Assembly: GCA_963969495.1 (NCBI GenBank)
Contig: OZ018331.1
Span: 151,401,264 to 151,465,263 of the forward strand
Length of the DNA stretch: 64,000 bases
Direction: 5' to 3'
DNA from: Ceratothoa steindachneri
Lineage: Eukaryota; Arthropoda; Malacostraca; Isopoda; Cymothoidae
In this document: piece by piece, positions 47,392 to 57,965 of the stretch
How the letters are laid out: every line of letters starts with the position of its first letter
Position numbering within the stretch: the first letter of the stretch is position 1
Position numbers and translations under genes: made by a program
The notes under the pieces: model-generated
Database searches by the model: none
Told to the model about the DNA's origin: nothing
Seen by the model: only the letters and a program-made list of their open reading frames with translations

Positions 47392-48466
47392 TTACGTAAT
47401 TCCTCTCAGTTCTTTCTCGATCACAAGCCTTCGGTAAGCCCAGCCAAGCAGGAATATTATTTGAATATCTTTGGAGTCAGATGCGAGATTAACACCACCT
47501 ATCACCTCACTTGTGTGACTTAAAGGAGCTTTCCAAAATATCCCCCTCATTTTAACCTTCAAACTAGTGACGTCCTTCATCTCCCATAAACTAGGTTTCC
47601 TCATTCCCCCCCATAAACTGGTGACAGTTACCTTTACCTTGCGTGCCATAAAGTGGTGAATTGAGCCCCCCATAATATGACTCAAAAGCTTACATCTAGA
47701 GTAGCCATCTTCAAGAAGATCTGCTCCATACAATTTCAATTCATGAAGCATGGACCGCCGATCATTAATGTAACACTTTACATCAGAAAATGAGGGGTCA
47801 AATTTAGGAGATTCGCTTAACAAAATCTTGAATGTTTCATCAACAATGAATTCTTTATCAAAAAATTCTTCCTTTAGCAACTCAATAGCCGCGTCATAAT
47901 TATCGTCAGGCAGAAAAAGATGGGAAATAACCCTGGAAGCGCATCCTGACAAATAACTTCTCAAATAAGTGAGCTTACTCGAGTTAGACAACTAACCGCA
48001 GGCGTCAATACAGTTATTAAACTGCTGCAAGAAATCCTTAAATGCCAACTTATCCTCGGATTGGCCATCAAATTTGCCACATTCGAACCGCGACAACTTA
48101 ACGGAATTTTCATTAGGTTGGGAGTCGAGGGCTTTTGGAGGCTTAACTTTATCATGTAAGCGCTTGGAAACCGCAGCCAACCTATCTCCTATTGCCATAT
48201 AATAATCTCCCTGCGATTTAATCTCATCAATTTTCTTGGGATCCTCATCATCAACATCATGAACTATGAAAAACTCAAGAATCTCTATGTTAATTTCTTC
48301 TATTTTCTGCAAATACTCATTAATTGAACCTTGCCTGAGCTCAAACAACTCTGAAGTCGACTGATCGACCGGAACGTTTTCAAGCTTTTATTTCAACAGT
48401 AACGCGTGATCTAAACCTTGCACGCCTCCTCTTAGGAGGCTCCAAATCTTTCTCTAACCCCATCAT
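47392..48466 (-). pseudogene. BEL/Pao gag-like protein (DUF1759 family), pol deleted
   Basis: Start at the Met at about 48466 (MMGLEKDLEPPKRRR), which has a one-base shift near 48370, then 48348-47992: SINEYLQKIEEINIEILEF and KLSRFECGKFDGQSEDKLAF, the DUF1759 opening. An in-frame TAG (47992) precedes 47991-47392: SSKLTYLRSYLSGCASRVIS and ELLKEEFFDKEFIVDETF. After about 47640 the family text stops and a short segment leads straight to the LTR, so protease, RT, RNase H and integrase are all missing. Confidence 0.8.
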
Positions 48467-49361
48467 CACGAAGGGTAAATGATCCTACATGAATCACGCA
48501 AAAACAAGGAGAAGGCTACATAGAGTACATTGAAATTTACAATAACAAAACTCATAAATTTACATGATGCAATCAACATACATATATGTTACACAGTAAA
48601 CGAAACCTACATTTTCATTTACACAACAATGTTAAAGTCATGAATGTTATACAAAAAAAGCACAAAATACATGTGGCAATGAGTGCCAAATAAAAGTCAG
48701 CACTAATCAATATAACAAAAAGCACAAAAAAATAAAATAAAATAAAATAATCACAAAAAAATCACAAATCGAGTTCAAGCGTCAACCAAAGTTACTGAAA
48801 ATCGCCTAAGCATAAATCAACGCTATACAAAAAAAAACAACGCGCACGATACTGGTACACATTTATCACAGTACAACGCACTCGCCAACGCGACCGAGCG
48901 CAACAAACAGCGACCAAAAATACTACTAGACTACCTACATGATTACCTCTGAGTAACCTAGGCCCTTAGCATTCAACAAAACAAAACAAAACATCCCAGG
49001 CTTAGGCTAACCTACCTGATACATACAAAATTATACAGGTCAAATTACCCAAGTATAGGCAGACCTGCCAATCTTCACAGCCTAAGATAAGCTAGCATGC
49101 TGGCAATTGCACAAACTACCGGTAGGCCAGGTCAAATGGGGGTACCGTACGTCACAAGGGTCCGAATTTAGGTTAGAAGTAAGCTGCAATGATATTCGCA
49201 CCGCAACCAATGAGGAACCTAAATCTGAGAGACAAAGCTCAGACACAGTGTTGCCAGAAACTTTTGTGCCAAAGTAGCATAACAATTCTCCTCCCCACTC
49301 CCACATACATACAAGACAAGACAAAAAATATATTACTTCTAGTATTATTTGAAAAGTTATT
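48467..49361. other. AT-rich region upstream of the BEL gag
   Basis: Expected place of the BEL leader and second LTR, but I find no copy of 46969-47381 here. Contains a short aaataaaat run (48729-48750). No gene. Confidence 0.4.
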
Positions 49362-49826
49362 AAATATCATCATCATCATCACTAACTCTATAATTTAAGA
49401 AGGGGATTTTTTTTAGTATTTGAATAATAATTTGATCTTAGTTTGGTTATGACTTATTTTTTATCAAAGTTATTTCTAATAATTCTTTTATAACATCAAA
49501 AAACAAAATGGTGAAGTTCAGAAATAAATATAAGTATCGAGATTTCGTGAATTTTTTTAAAACCCAAAGACTTATAAATGGTGAAGTTCCGAAAATTTAT
49601 TTTTGTATATCTTCTTCTATAACTATATTTTAGCAACGTGATATTTTGAAAGGGGGGAAATTTAGTTTCGAGTTCCTTTTTAAAATTATTATAATTGGCG
49701 AAGTTCAGAAAATTTATAAAAATTTAACCATGGCTGCTTTTTTTAGATTTTAAATTCTAATCTTAATAGCGAAGCGCAAGCTCCCCCCCCCTACTGGGGG
49801 AGTCGCGAAGCCATTGCCTGGTACTT
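49362..49826. mobile_element. R1 element, single-arm copy
   Basis: Starts catcatcatcatcactaact (49367) and follows the R1 arm through ataactatattttagcaacg to gcgaagccattgcctgg near 49820, the point that is the palindrome centre in the 11165 copy. The second arm is missing. Inserted at, or fused to, the 3' end of the SGNH ORF. Confidence 0.82.
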
Positions 49827-50365
49827 AGAAATGCAATAAGAAATAAAATTTCGAATGAAATCAAAATAAGTTCTTAAACCTAAACTATTAAGACGAACCT
49901 GATCCCTATAATAATGCTTATTATCTAACCTGTTCGCCCCTTGAAGTTGAAATATACAATGTTTAATTTTCAGTCTCTTTAGAGAATTATTCAAGTATTT
50001 TCTTCTATAGTTATAAGTTTCTTCTTCAGGGCAGAATAAAACCTTTGTTCAATATGTGTGGCGCAGATGATAGAGTTAGGTAAGCTTTCCTTTATAAGTT
50101 TGTAAATGTTTATATATTGCTCATAAACTCTAGAATTCTTATAATCATTAACAAGGTCGTTGCCATCCAAAATGACAATAATTAAATCTGGTTTGAATGC
50201 AACAGCTTCGTCCAAAATATTGTTGTTTTGGAAAATGGAAGTAAATGTTCCTCCTCTTTTGTAGGGGTATTTAATTTCACAGTTGGTACAGTTTATATAA
50301 ATAGAGCTAAAATTCAATGATGAAATATCAGCTACATACGAATGACTGAGCAAAAGTAATTTCAT
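49827..50365 (-). pseudogene. SGNH/GDSL-like hydrolase ORF, orphan, one frameshift
   Basis: About 180 codons from the ATG at 50365. The N-terminus LLLLSHSYVADI matches block I of the SGNH esterase fold (nucleophile Ser in GDS/GHS). A Gly-rich turn (KRGGTF) and PDLIIVILDGNDLVND, equivalent to the GxND block III, follow. A one-base indel near 50020 shifts to the frame 49994 on, giving NKHYYRDQVRLNSLGLRTYF, block V, where the catalytic His of DxxH is Arg. Such domains occur in ORF1 of some CR1-like LINEs and as an extra ORF in Ngaro-type tyrosine-recombinase elements; I see no recombinase, RT or LINE ORF beside it, so its parent is unknown. Confidence 0.65.
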
Positions 50366-51779
50366 TTAACAAAAATAAGTTTAAAGTATGAAAGTTTGCG
50401 TCACGCCCAGCAACCTAAAGAATCGAAGGGAACGAACAACCTCAAAATCGCCAAAGAAAGTCATGCAGCCATTCCGATGGGGATGCCATGTTCTATAAAT
50501 TTTGCGGAGAGGGGGTGTACCTCGACACGCTAATGAAAAAAAAATATTTAGCAATGATTTGCATGGACAGAAAAAAAAAACAATGTAAAAAAAAAGAGAA
50601 ACTCTTTTTGGGGGCGATTTCGAATATTGTTGGAGAAGGCCTCTTAACTGATAGGTACAAAGGGCGGGTTCCCTTCTCCTCCGTTCTCATCTCTGCACAG
50701 AACAACCTAAGGAGAGAAACGAAAAATTTATAAATTTATGAAATATATGCCAGTCATGTCCTGAATGAAATATAATAAATTTGTTGATGCCGGAGTCGTT
50801 TGCTCTGGAACCAACTGACCGGCCGTAGTCCCTCGCAAGCAGATCCCTCTATTTTTCTTCAACGAAGGTTTGAGGAAAGCGTTCTCGATTCCCCTCGAGG
50901 TTCAGGTTGCAGGCGTGGCGCTGTTAAACACTTAAAGACACTTCATCAATCTTTTTGTGCACTGTCCAAAAACTTTAATTTAGTCACCAATTGAAAAAAA
51001 AAAAAAAATGAGCGGATGGGAGAGTTGTCGCTCCTCACTTCTTCGCCGAATGCTGGCGTAATGGCGGCTAAATGAAAAGTGTCCTCCTTTTATTTTATTT
51101 TCTTGGTCGTAAATTAGTTTGAGGTTGGTTGTTCCGTGTTCGATTTTTCTTTTCTTTTCTTTCGAAAGAGTTAATTAGCTGCGCTTTTTGGAAAATGCAA
51201 ATCGACGACTTTCAGACGGATAGATTATTAATATAGGAAAATTTGGGTTAATTTAAGAGATATGACGGAGAAACAAAATTGACCTTTTCAATTGTTCAAA
51301 TTTAATGTGAAGTCCCTAAAGGGAGAGGGAAACTATGAAACCACACAAAAATGTTAATATTAAATTAACCATTAAAAATTGAAAGCGATTCCATTTTTTG
51401 TATACAGCGTTTGTCCAGAATTTTTCAATTACGTTGGTCTTGAGGGTTTACAAAAAAGATTCAACTCGAGGTTCGTCAGCCCAGTTAAGAGGTTGCAACA
51501 TTCGAGAGTAACAGTAGGGGATAATTTGATTAAATACGATTAATAATAGTGAATTTCGATTCACGAAGAAAGATCATAAAGGGTGGTGCCTTCAAGACGA
51601 ACACCCAAAGCAGTCTGAGCTATCCACGCTCCTGCATACAGCGCCTGCGCACTTACCTGGCCAGAGCTGCTGGACCCTTTTTTTTGAAGCGATCGAAACC
51701 AATTCAAAATATTTAAAATACATATATTAAGAAAATTTAATTGAAATTATCAATCAATAATTATTTTGAGTTCTCACAG
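50366..51779. other. 1.4 kb without a recognised gene
   Basis: Short A-rich or Lys-rich frames (50488-50733) look like composition artefacts. No repeat of this window matches. Confidence 0.45.
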
Positions 51780-52515
51780 TACCATATTGACCAAACATGC
51801 ACAAAGCTGTCTAAAATCATCGGTATTCTCTACATAAACATATAACCTGACCTCAGAGGCAATGATCGGCATATACTACACCTTATGTTACCCTCACCTC
51901 AGTTTGCCTACTGTGTATCTATATGGACAAGTACGTTGCCCACTTTCTTAAATAAATTAACAATTTTTCGAAATAAAGTCATGCGATGTATATTTTTTCT
52001 TAAAAAGTTTGATTCTACTGCCAATTTCTACTCTGATTGGAGAATTCTAAAACTTACTTTTATACACCAATACTTCACATTGCCGCTAATCTATAAAAGT
52101 TGGGGAAGACGTTCAATATTCAAGGAAATTTAATATACTACAAACATCTTATTTGTCCAATCTTTAGAACAAAATTATTTATGAACAGCGTAATTTCTGT
52201 TGGTCCGAAAATTTTCAACAAAACGCCTATGGATAAGAAACTTCTTCAACCTACCAATTGTATTAGATACAAAAGGAAATATGAAACTATTTAATTTATC
52301 AAAAAAATTTGTCATTGTTTTCCTACTCTAACTAAATTACCCTATAAATATTTGTCTTCAGTCTAGGTCTACTCATATTTTATGTAAAACTGTGTAAATT
52401 TAGGTAAGCTTGGTATTTCTAATCTAACTTCCATTCCTTCAAATATATAAGAATCACTGCATCATTGTATTATAATTTTAGCAATAAACATTACTTACTT
52501 AGTTACTTTACTTAC
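51780..52515 (+). pseudogene. LINE ORF2 C-terminal fragment (CR1/Daphne-like) and 3' UTR
   Basis: Over several frames: TCTKLSKIIGILYIN near 51796, then 51885-52133 with FAYCVSIWTSTLPTFLNKL (the conserved post-RT 'hlsYcv.vWg' block) and 52100-52294 ending SVISVGPKIFNKTP. These are the regions after the FADD core in CR1/L2/Daphne elements. Probably the same broad group as 44535-46960. The 3' end runs to an acttacttagttactttactt and a short (CA)n near 52515. Confidence 0.75.
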
Positions 52516-52519
52516 ACAC

Positions 52520-52560
52520 ACACACTTATTTGTTTGTCGCCAAAATTTTCCCAGCTTCCC
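52520..52560 (+). repeat. R3 core copy
   Basis: acacttatttgtttgtcgcc then aaaattttcccagc, equivalent to the inverted copy at 63325-63375 (gctgggaacattttagcgac). Confidence 0.65.
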
Positions 52561-53350
52561 CTTCCCTCCCGGTAATTTAATGAGCGATGAGTTGGTTATC
52601 GATATTCAAACATTTTAGTGACCTTTTTTTTATCAAGAAATCGTTACTGCCGTCTGTGACACATTCGACATTAGTAACTATCGGAAGATTAATCAAAAGA
52701 TTATAATTTCTAGACCAGGGATGGGGAACCTGCGGCCTCCTATGGCCTTTTGATATATATTTCTTTTTTGATATTGAACATTTTGTCAAAAATCATTATG
52801 CACACACAGCCGACAAAAGGAAAGTTATGTGTTTAGTTATGTCGCTCCCAGAGATTGGAAGCATTTTTTTTAAATTCAGTGAATCTAAACTTAAGGTAAC
52901 TGCTATATAAAGGCAATGTTTCCGTGTAAGCTAAACTAGCCTAGTGGGAGTGAGTGATTTCACGTATGATACAGGAAGAGTTCCTGTCTCGTCCGCCTCC
53001 TCACTGTGGTCTGTGCTACTCCGAATATCTACGTACTCTACTCAGTAATTGTGTTGTCGTGACTTACTTCCTACCGACTTGTTTTGTGAGACTGAGTTAG
53101 TTTCCTGCAACAATTAGGTAATGATAAATAATAATAATAATCACAGAAAAAATATAACTAATCTATATTGTTGTTGTTGTTATAATAATAATAATTATTA
53201 TAATTATTATAACATGGTTGTGGATGCAGGTTTATCGATGTCTTGTCTAAGACTGTTTTGTCTGGGTCAGTGTGCAGCTGGCCTTACTAATTCATTATTA
53301 ACCTTTTTATGGTTTTTCAGAATAAATACATTTCTTTTTGGCCCATAATT

Positions 53351-54958
53351 ATGTCAAAAAAATTAAAACGGACTTTGAAAGAAGAAAACAGGATCTTTAA
53401 TCAAGAATGGGAACTGCAATATTTTTTAGTAAATACTGGAGGCAAAATGTCTTGCTTGCTTTGTGATACTGCAATTGTAACAGTTATCAAATTCAATGAA
53501 CAGCAACACTATGCTCTTCATCAAAGACAATAAATATGCCAAATTAGAAGGTGAGCCTCGAAAGATAGCACTGCAGAAACTGAAAGATGGAAAACAGAAG
53601 CAAAGACAATTTTTCCAGTCTGTGTTACATCAAGGGAATGAATGCTACGACAGAAGCAAGCTATAAAGTTGCATATTTGCTTTGAAAAAAGGTAAGCCAT
53701 TCAGCGATGCAGAACTCATAAAGAAATGTATTTTAGAAGTGGTAGGATGTATAGATCCCGATAAAGTTAATAAGTATAATGAGGTGCCTCTTTCAAGAAG
53801 AACTAACACAGATCGACAACATGAATTGGCCTGCAATGTAACAAAACAATTGAAAAAATATAATAAAAAAAGAGAATATATATTACTCAGTAGCTTTGGA
53901 TGAATCAACAGATTCCACTGATTCAGCACAATTATTGTATTTTATTCGTGCCATAACAGATGATTTTGAATTATGTGCAAAATCTGTAACTTTAAATGAC
54001 AATTTGCAAAAGGTTATAAGCATTGTTAATTATATTCGAGTGAATGCTTAAAAGCATCGTCAATTTCGAAACATTCTGATGATGGATGACGAAGTAATTA
54101 GTGTAGATTTGCCATATCACTCAAAAGTACGCTGGTTGTCGCAAGGGAAAGTATTGGTCCAAATTTTGTCTTTACGAAGGCAAATTATTGACCTTTTCAA
54201 AGAAAACAACAAGTATTGTGATTTATTCAATCCAAATTTTTACAGAGATGTCGCCTTTTTATGTGATGTGATATCAAAACAAAATGAGTTAAACATTTCA
54301 TTACAATGATGTCAAAACAAAATGAGTTAAACATTTCATTGCAAGGCAGAAATAAATGTATTTATGATATGTGGCAAAAGAATTCCGGCATTTAGAAAGA
54401 AACTGTTGTATTTCAAGTCCCTTTTGGCTCAATCAAAACTTTCAGAAGAACAGTTTCCCCAGTTTACGAAGGTAATGAGTGAAAATTAAGATATCTATGG
54501 ATATTTTGAAGAATATGAGTCGGCTTAGACACATTGATAGAGAAATACAATAAAATATTCAATGATTTTGAAAAGCAGAATATCACTCTGAAACTTGCAT
54601 TTCAAACTCACTTAGTTGGTGTATCAGAGGCTCCTGAAGAGTTACAAATACAGCTTATTTAAATTTCTGAGGATAATATCCTGAAGTCTCTGTTTGACAA
54701 GAGAGAAAATCTCGTAGAAATTTGAAAAAACGCGATAGAATATCCTCGTCTTCGTAAACATGCACGACGACTGATTTCCTGTTTTTCTTCAATATACTGT
54801 TGTGAATCCATATTTTCGTACTTGGCACAAATCAGGAATTCACTGAGAGCACAGTTGACAGACGAGCATTTCGAGGACCTATTGAGACTAAGAACCACTA
54901 TGTTAGAGTCTGATGTCAAAATGCTTTCTCAAAAGAAGCAAACTCAAAGAAGTCATTA
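53351..54958 (+). pseudogene. hAT transposase (GTF2IRD2/ZBED-like), multiply disabled
   Basis: Start MSKKLKRTLKEENRIFNQEW; a BED-type zinc finger follows (MSCLLCDTAI ... HYALHQ). A frameshift near 53530 continues through KYAKLEGEPRK, then 53682-53903 (KKGKPFSDAELIKKCILEVV). The catalytic block SVALDESTDSTDSAQL (near 53890, in a shifted frame) carries the first Asp. The next part, to 54309, is open (LPYHSKVRWLSQGKVL, the conserved RWLS-type block). The dimerisation C-terminus, CFSSIYCCESIFSYLAQI, lies near 54780-54840. Around ten stops or shifts. A direct 38-base duplication at 54271-54346 adds one. Confidence 0.87.
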
Positions 54959-54974
54959 ATTTGTATAAAAAATG

Positions 54975-55290
54975 TACATGCTTGTCTACTGTATATTGAA
55001 TATTTGAAAATGTTATATTCTCGATGTTTATATGCTATCTTTTTATAAGATTATTGTTCCTTTACTTATCCTTGAATACAAAGAACCTTCTTTCATAATT
55101 AAAATACTTTGAAATTGTCATGCTTTCGATATTATTCATTTACTTATTATTTTGAAAACTTCTCACATAAATAAAATATTTGAAAATTCTGTTTTCAATA
55201 TTTTTCATTTACATATTACTTGTATAAAAAGTACATACCTAAATAGAAATATTTGAAATTATTATGCTTTCGATTTCTATAAAACTGAGG
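54975..55290 (+). repeat. Tandem ~72-base repeats in the hAT 3' region
   Basis: Four diverged units marked by aatatttgaaaa / aatactttgaaat (near 55000, 55100, 55170, 55240), each followed by ttcgatat/ttcaatat, ttcatttac and tattactt. Confidence 0.7.
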
Positions 55291-55514
55291 GGATAAAATA
55301 ACTTTAATTTTTTTTTCTATGCAGCCTTTATGAGTGATGATGAATTGTAAGATGGCCTTTATGCACAAAAAGGTTCCCCACCCATGGTCTAGACCGTATT
55401 TAACATATCTACCATCTACAGGAATTTTTCGAGTTTTTCTAATGGAGATCTGTGATTTTCTTATCAAACAGAAGTTACCTAAAAAAAAGCCGATCGTGGG
55501 TTCTTTCCGTCCTA

Positions 55515-55540
55515 CCCGTCTCTCTCACTCTCTTTCTCTT

Positions 55541-55576
<36 letters not shown>

Positions 55577-55578
55577 CT
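55515..55578. repeat. (CT)n microsatellite
   Basis: Interrupted then perfect CT run, about 60 bases. Confidence 0.97.
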
Positions 55579-55979
55579 CCATTTCTCTCATCTTTGACAT
55601 CTCCTTCCCCCTCAAGATGGAACTTCCGGAACGAAGTGACATCCAATACTTACCAAAAGGGGGAATACATCGTAATTTCGAACAGCATGGCACTAAATTA
55701 AAAAAACAAAAAAAAAATCCACATAGATGGACTCGGGAGTACATATGTATAAGGATTATCATTATAAAAAAATAATTGACAATAACCACAGTTATCAACA
55801 AATACATTTAAGAAGGAGGCTCACCTCCCTCGGGTCCATATCAATATAAAGTTAGCACAATCAGTCTACTATACAAAAAAAAAGAAGAAAAAAAGGGGTA
55901 CATGTTCAATAAACCTAATGGAAATATTGCCTGAGCATATGTAAAAAAAAAATCAATCTTAAAAATTAGAAAAATTTGC

Positions 55980-56187
55980 TCTCAATTAGGATCAGTTCGA
56001 AGAGGAATTCAATATATTCCTGCTTAAGCTATTACCAATACAGTTATCGGAGCCTTTAATATACAGGATCCTAAATTGAAATTCTTGTAAAAACAAACTC
56101 CAGTGCATCAGGTCACCATTATTGTTTTTTACATTTCGGAGGTAGGACAAGGGCTTATGGTCAGTTTCTATTACAAACTCTTTCCAT
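55980..56187 (-). pseudogene. Ty3/gypsy RNase H fragment (downstream of CR1 insertion)
   Basis: Minus strand reads WKEFVIETDHKPLSYLRNVK then a stretch ending GSDNCIGNSLSRN, the RNase H half of a Ty3/gypsy pol with the TDHKPL block. It is the continuation of 57966-58400, separated by the CR1-like LINE. A/T-rich 3' sequence (55600-55980) may be its 3' UTR; no LTR was recognised. Confidence 0.82.
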
Positions 56188-57965
56188 ACTAAAAGGAGAT
56201 AGTGACAAAAGAAATTGATAAAATAAAAAGTAGTAAAGCACCCGGTCTTGATGAGGTATTTCCTAGAATTTTGAAAGAATGTAAGGATGTGTTAAGTGAG
56301 CCCCTAGCATGCATCTTTAGAAAATCATTGGAGAGTAGCATTGTGCCAGTGGCATGGAAGAAAGCCAAGCTGATACCTATATTTAAGAAAGGAGATAAAA
56401 CAAATATGTCTAATTACAGACCAGTAAGTTTGACATCAGTGGTAGAGAAAATGATGGAATCTATTATAGCAAAGAATATTAGAGATCACTTGGATAAGCA
56501 TAAGTTGATAAAAGAATCACAGCATGGCTTTAGTAAGGGTAAATCCTGTCTGACTAATTTGCTGTCTTTTTATAGTAAGGTGTATGAAGCAGTATTTAAT
56601 GATGAAAACTATGATATTTTATACTTGGACTTTAGTAAGGTTTTTGATCGAGTGCCACACTTACGGCTTCTGAGCAAAGTTAAAGCACACGGGATCGATG
56701 GCAGTATATTCAGGTGGATTCAGTCATGGCTTGGTGACAGAGGGCAAAGAGTTAGTATAGATGGAGTTAAATCTGAGTGGTGGGGGTGTGTTAGCAGTGG
56801 AGTTCCGCAAGGATCTGTTTTGGGTCCCTTGCTATTCTTAATTTATATTAATGATCTTGACATAGGTATAAGTAGTGACCTGAGTAAATTTGCTGATGAT
56901 ACTAAGCTAGGTAGGGCCATTAGGGCTGATTCTGATGCTGTTGTAATTCAGGAGGAATTGACCATTCTGTCCAATTGGGCCGAGAAATGGCAAATGAAGT
57001 TTAACATAGACAAATGTAGTGTACTTAGTATAGGTAGAAAAATTCCATTGAATAGTTATAAATTAAATGGGAGAATTTTAGGGAGGACCGATTGTGAGAG
57101 GGACTTGGGTATTTTGGTAAGTTCAGACCTTCGTCCTAGAAAGCAATGCCTGAATGCTAAGAATAAAGCTAATAGGATATTGGGATTCATTAGGAGGAGT
57201 GTAAGCAATAAGAGTGCTGAAGTCATTCTAAAACTGTATCTGGCGCTAGTTAGGCCTCATCTAGACTATGCAGTACAATTTTGGTCACCATATTATAGGA
57301 AGGATATTGATTTGCTTGAGTCTGTGCAGAGAAGGATGACAAAGATGATTGGTGGGCTAAGGAACTTACCTTATGGTGAAAGGCTCAGAAAACTAAATCT
57401 ACATACATTGGAAAGGAGAAGAGTCAGAGGGGAATTGATTGAAGTCTTCAAATGGGTAAAAGGATATAATAAAGGGGATCTGGGTAAGGTTCTTATACTT
57501 AGTGAACATGACAGGACACGTAGCAATGGGTTTAAGCTTGATAAGTATAGGTTTAGGAAGGAGATTGGGAGGAATTGGTTTACAAATTGTGTGGTAGATG
57601 AATGGAATAGGCTCACTAGACATGTGATAGAAGCCTCCTCTCTGGGTAGTTTTAAGAATAGATTAGATAAATATATGGATGAAGCTGCTAGATGGGACTG
57701 ACTTTTTTTTATGTACATATGTATATATTTTTCTAAGGATTGGGAAGATTATATTTTGCGGTTGCATGAATGGACATAATCCTCTGGATGCATTTTATGT
57801 ATATTGTAGATTAGATCTGACGAACTCCTGTAAAGGGTGACAATGTTGATGACTTTTCTCTGGTAAGAAATCTTTTGTGTGTTGACTAGAACAGGAGCTG
57901 CCAAGTGTAGGCCATGAATGGTCTTTTGCAGTCTCCTTCTTTTCTTATGTTCTTATGTTCTTATT
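56188..57965 (+). mobile_element. CR1-like LINE, 5'-truncated, inserted in a gypsy element
   Basis: Interrupts the gypsy frame: RNase H text stops at 57966 and resumes at 56187. The 3' end is a short run of the octamer ttcttatg (57940-57962), and CR1-type LINEs are known to end in short octamer arrays rather than poly(A). 5' truncation lies just before the RT. Confidence 0.88.
56202..57701 (+). CDS. CR1-like reverse transcriptase, 5'-truncated, frame intact
   Basis: 499 codons open to a normal stop, the only long undamaged frame in the window. Motifs: KSSKAPGLDEVFPRILKE, NYRPVSLTSVVEKMME, ESQHGFSKGKSCLTNLL, LYLDFSKVFDRVPH (motif A; AFD is VFD), GVPQGSVLGPLLF (motif B), SKFADDTKLGR (catalytic FADD), KWQMKFNIDKCSV and the CR1-group C-terminus NCVVDEWNRLTRHVIEASSL ... 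SFKNRLDKY. No endonuclease or ORF1 is attached, so the encoded enzyme is partial. The first in-frame codon used is GTG because upstream codons continue open to the insertion edge; no true initiator is visible. Confidence 0.92.
   Translation: MTKEIDKIKSSKAPGLDEVFPRILKECKDVLSEPLACIFRKSLESSIVPVAWKKAKLIPIFKKGDKTNMSNYRPVSLTSVVEKMMESIIAKNIRDHLDKHKLIKESQHGFSKGKSCLTNLLSFYSKVYEAVFNDENYDILYLDFSKVFDRVPHLRLLSKVKAHGIDGSIFRWIQSWLGDRGQRVSIDGVKSEWWGCVSSGVPQGSVLGPLLFLIYINDLDIGISSDLSKFADDTKLGRAIRADSDAVVIQEELTILSNWAEKWQMKFNIDKCSVLSIGRKIPLNSYKLNGRILGRTDCERDLGILVSSDLRPRKQCLNAKNKANRILGFIRRSVSNKSAEVILKLYLALVRPHLDYAVQFWSPYYRKDIDLLESVQRRMTKMIGGLRNLPYGERLRKLNLHTLERRRVRGELIEVFKWVKGYNKGDLGKVLILSEHDRTRSNGFKLDKYRFRKEIGRNWFTNCVVDEWNRLTRHVIEASSLGSFKNRLDKYMDEAARWD

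Larger units (their letters stand above)
52716..55386 (+). mobile_element. hAT transposon, complete, with 8-bp target duplication
   Basis: Termini cagggatggggaacctgc (left) and, inverted at the right end, catgggtggggaaccttttt. Flanks: ttctagac (52708-52715) and gtctagac (55387-55394), 7 of 8 identical. About 2.67 kb holding one decayed transposase gene and a 3' region with tandem repeats. Confidence 0.88.

Noticed and set aside
55334..55807. Overlapping frames of 87-110 codons across (CT)n
   Set aside because: Ser-Leu or Arg-Glu runs from the microsatellite.
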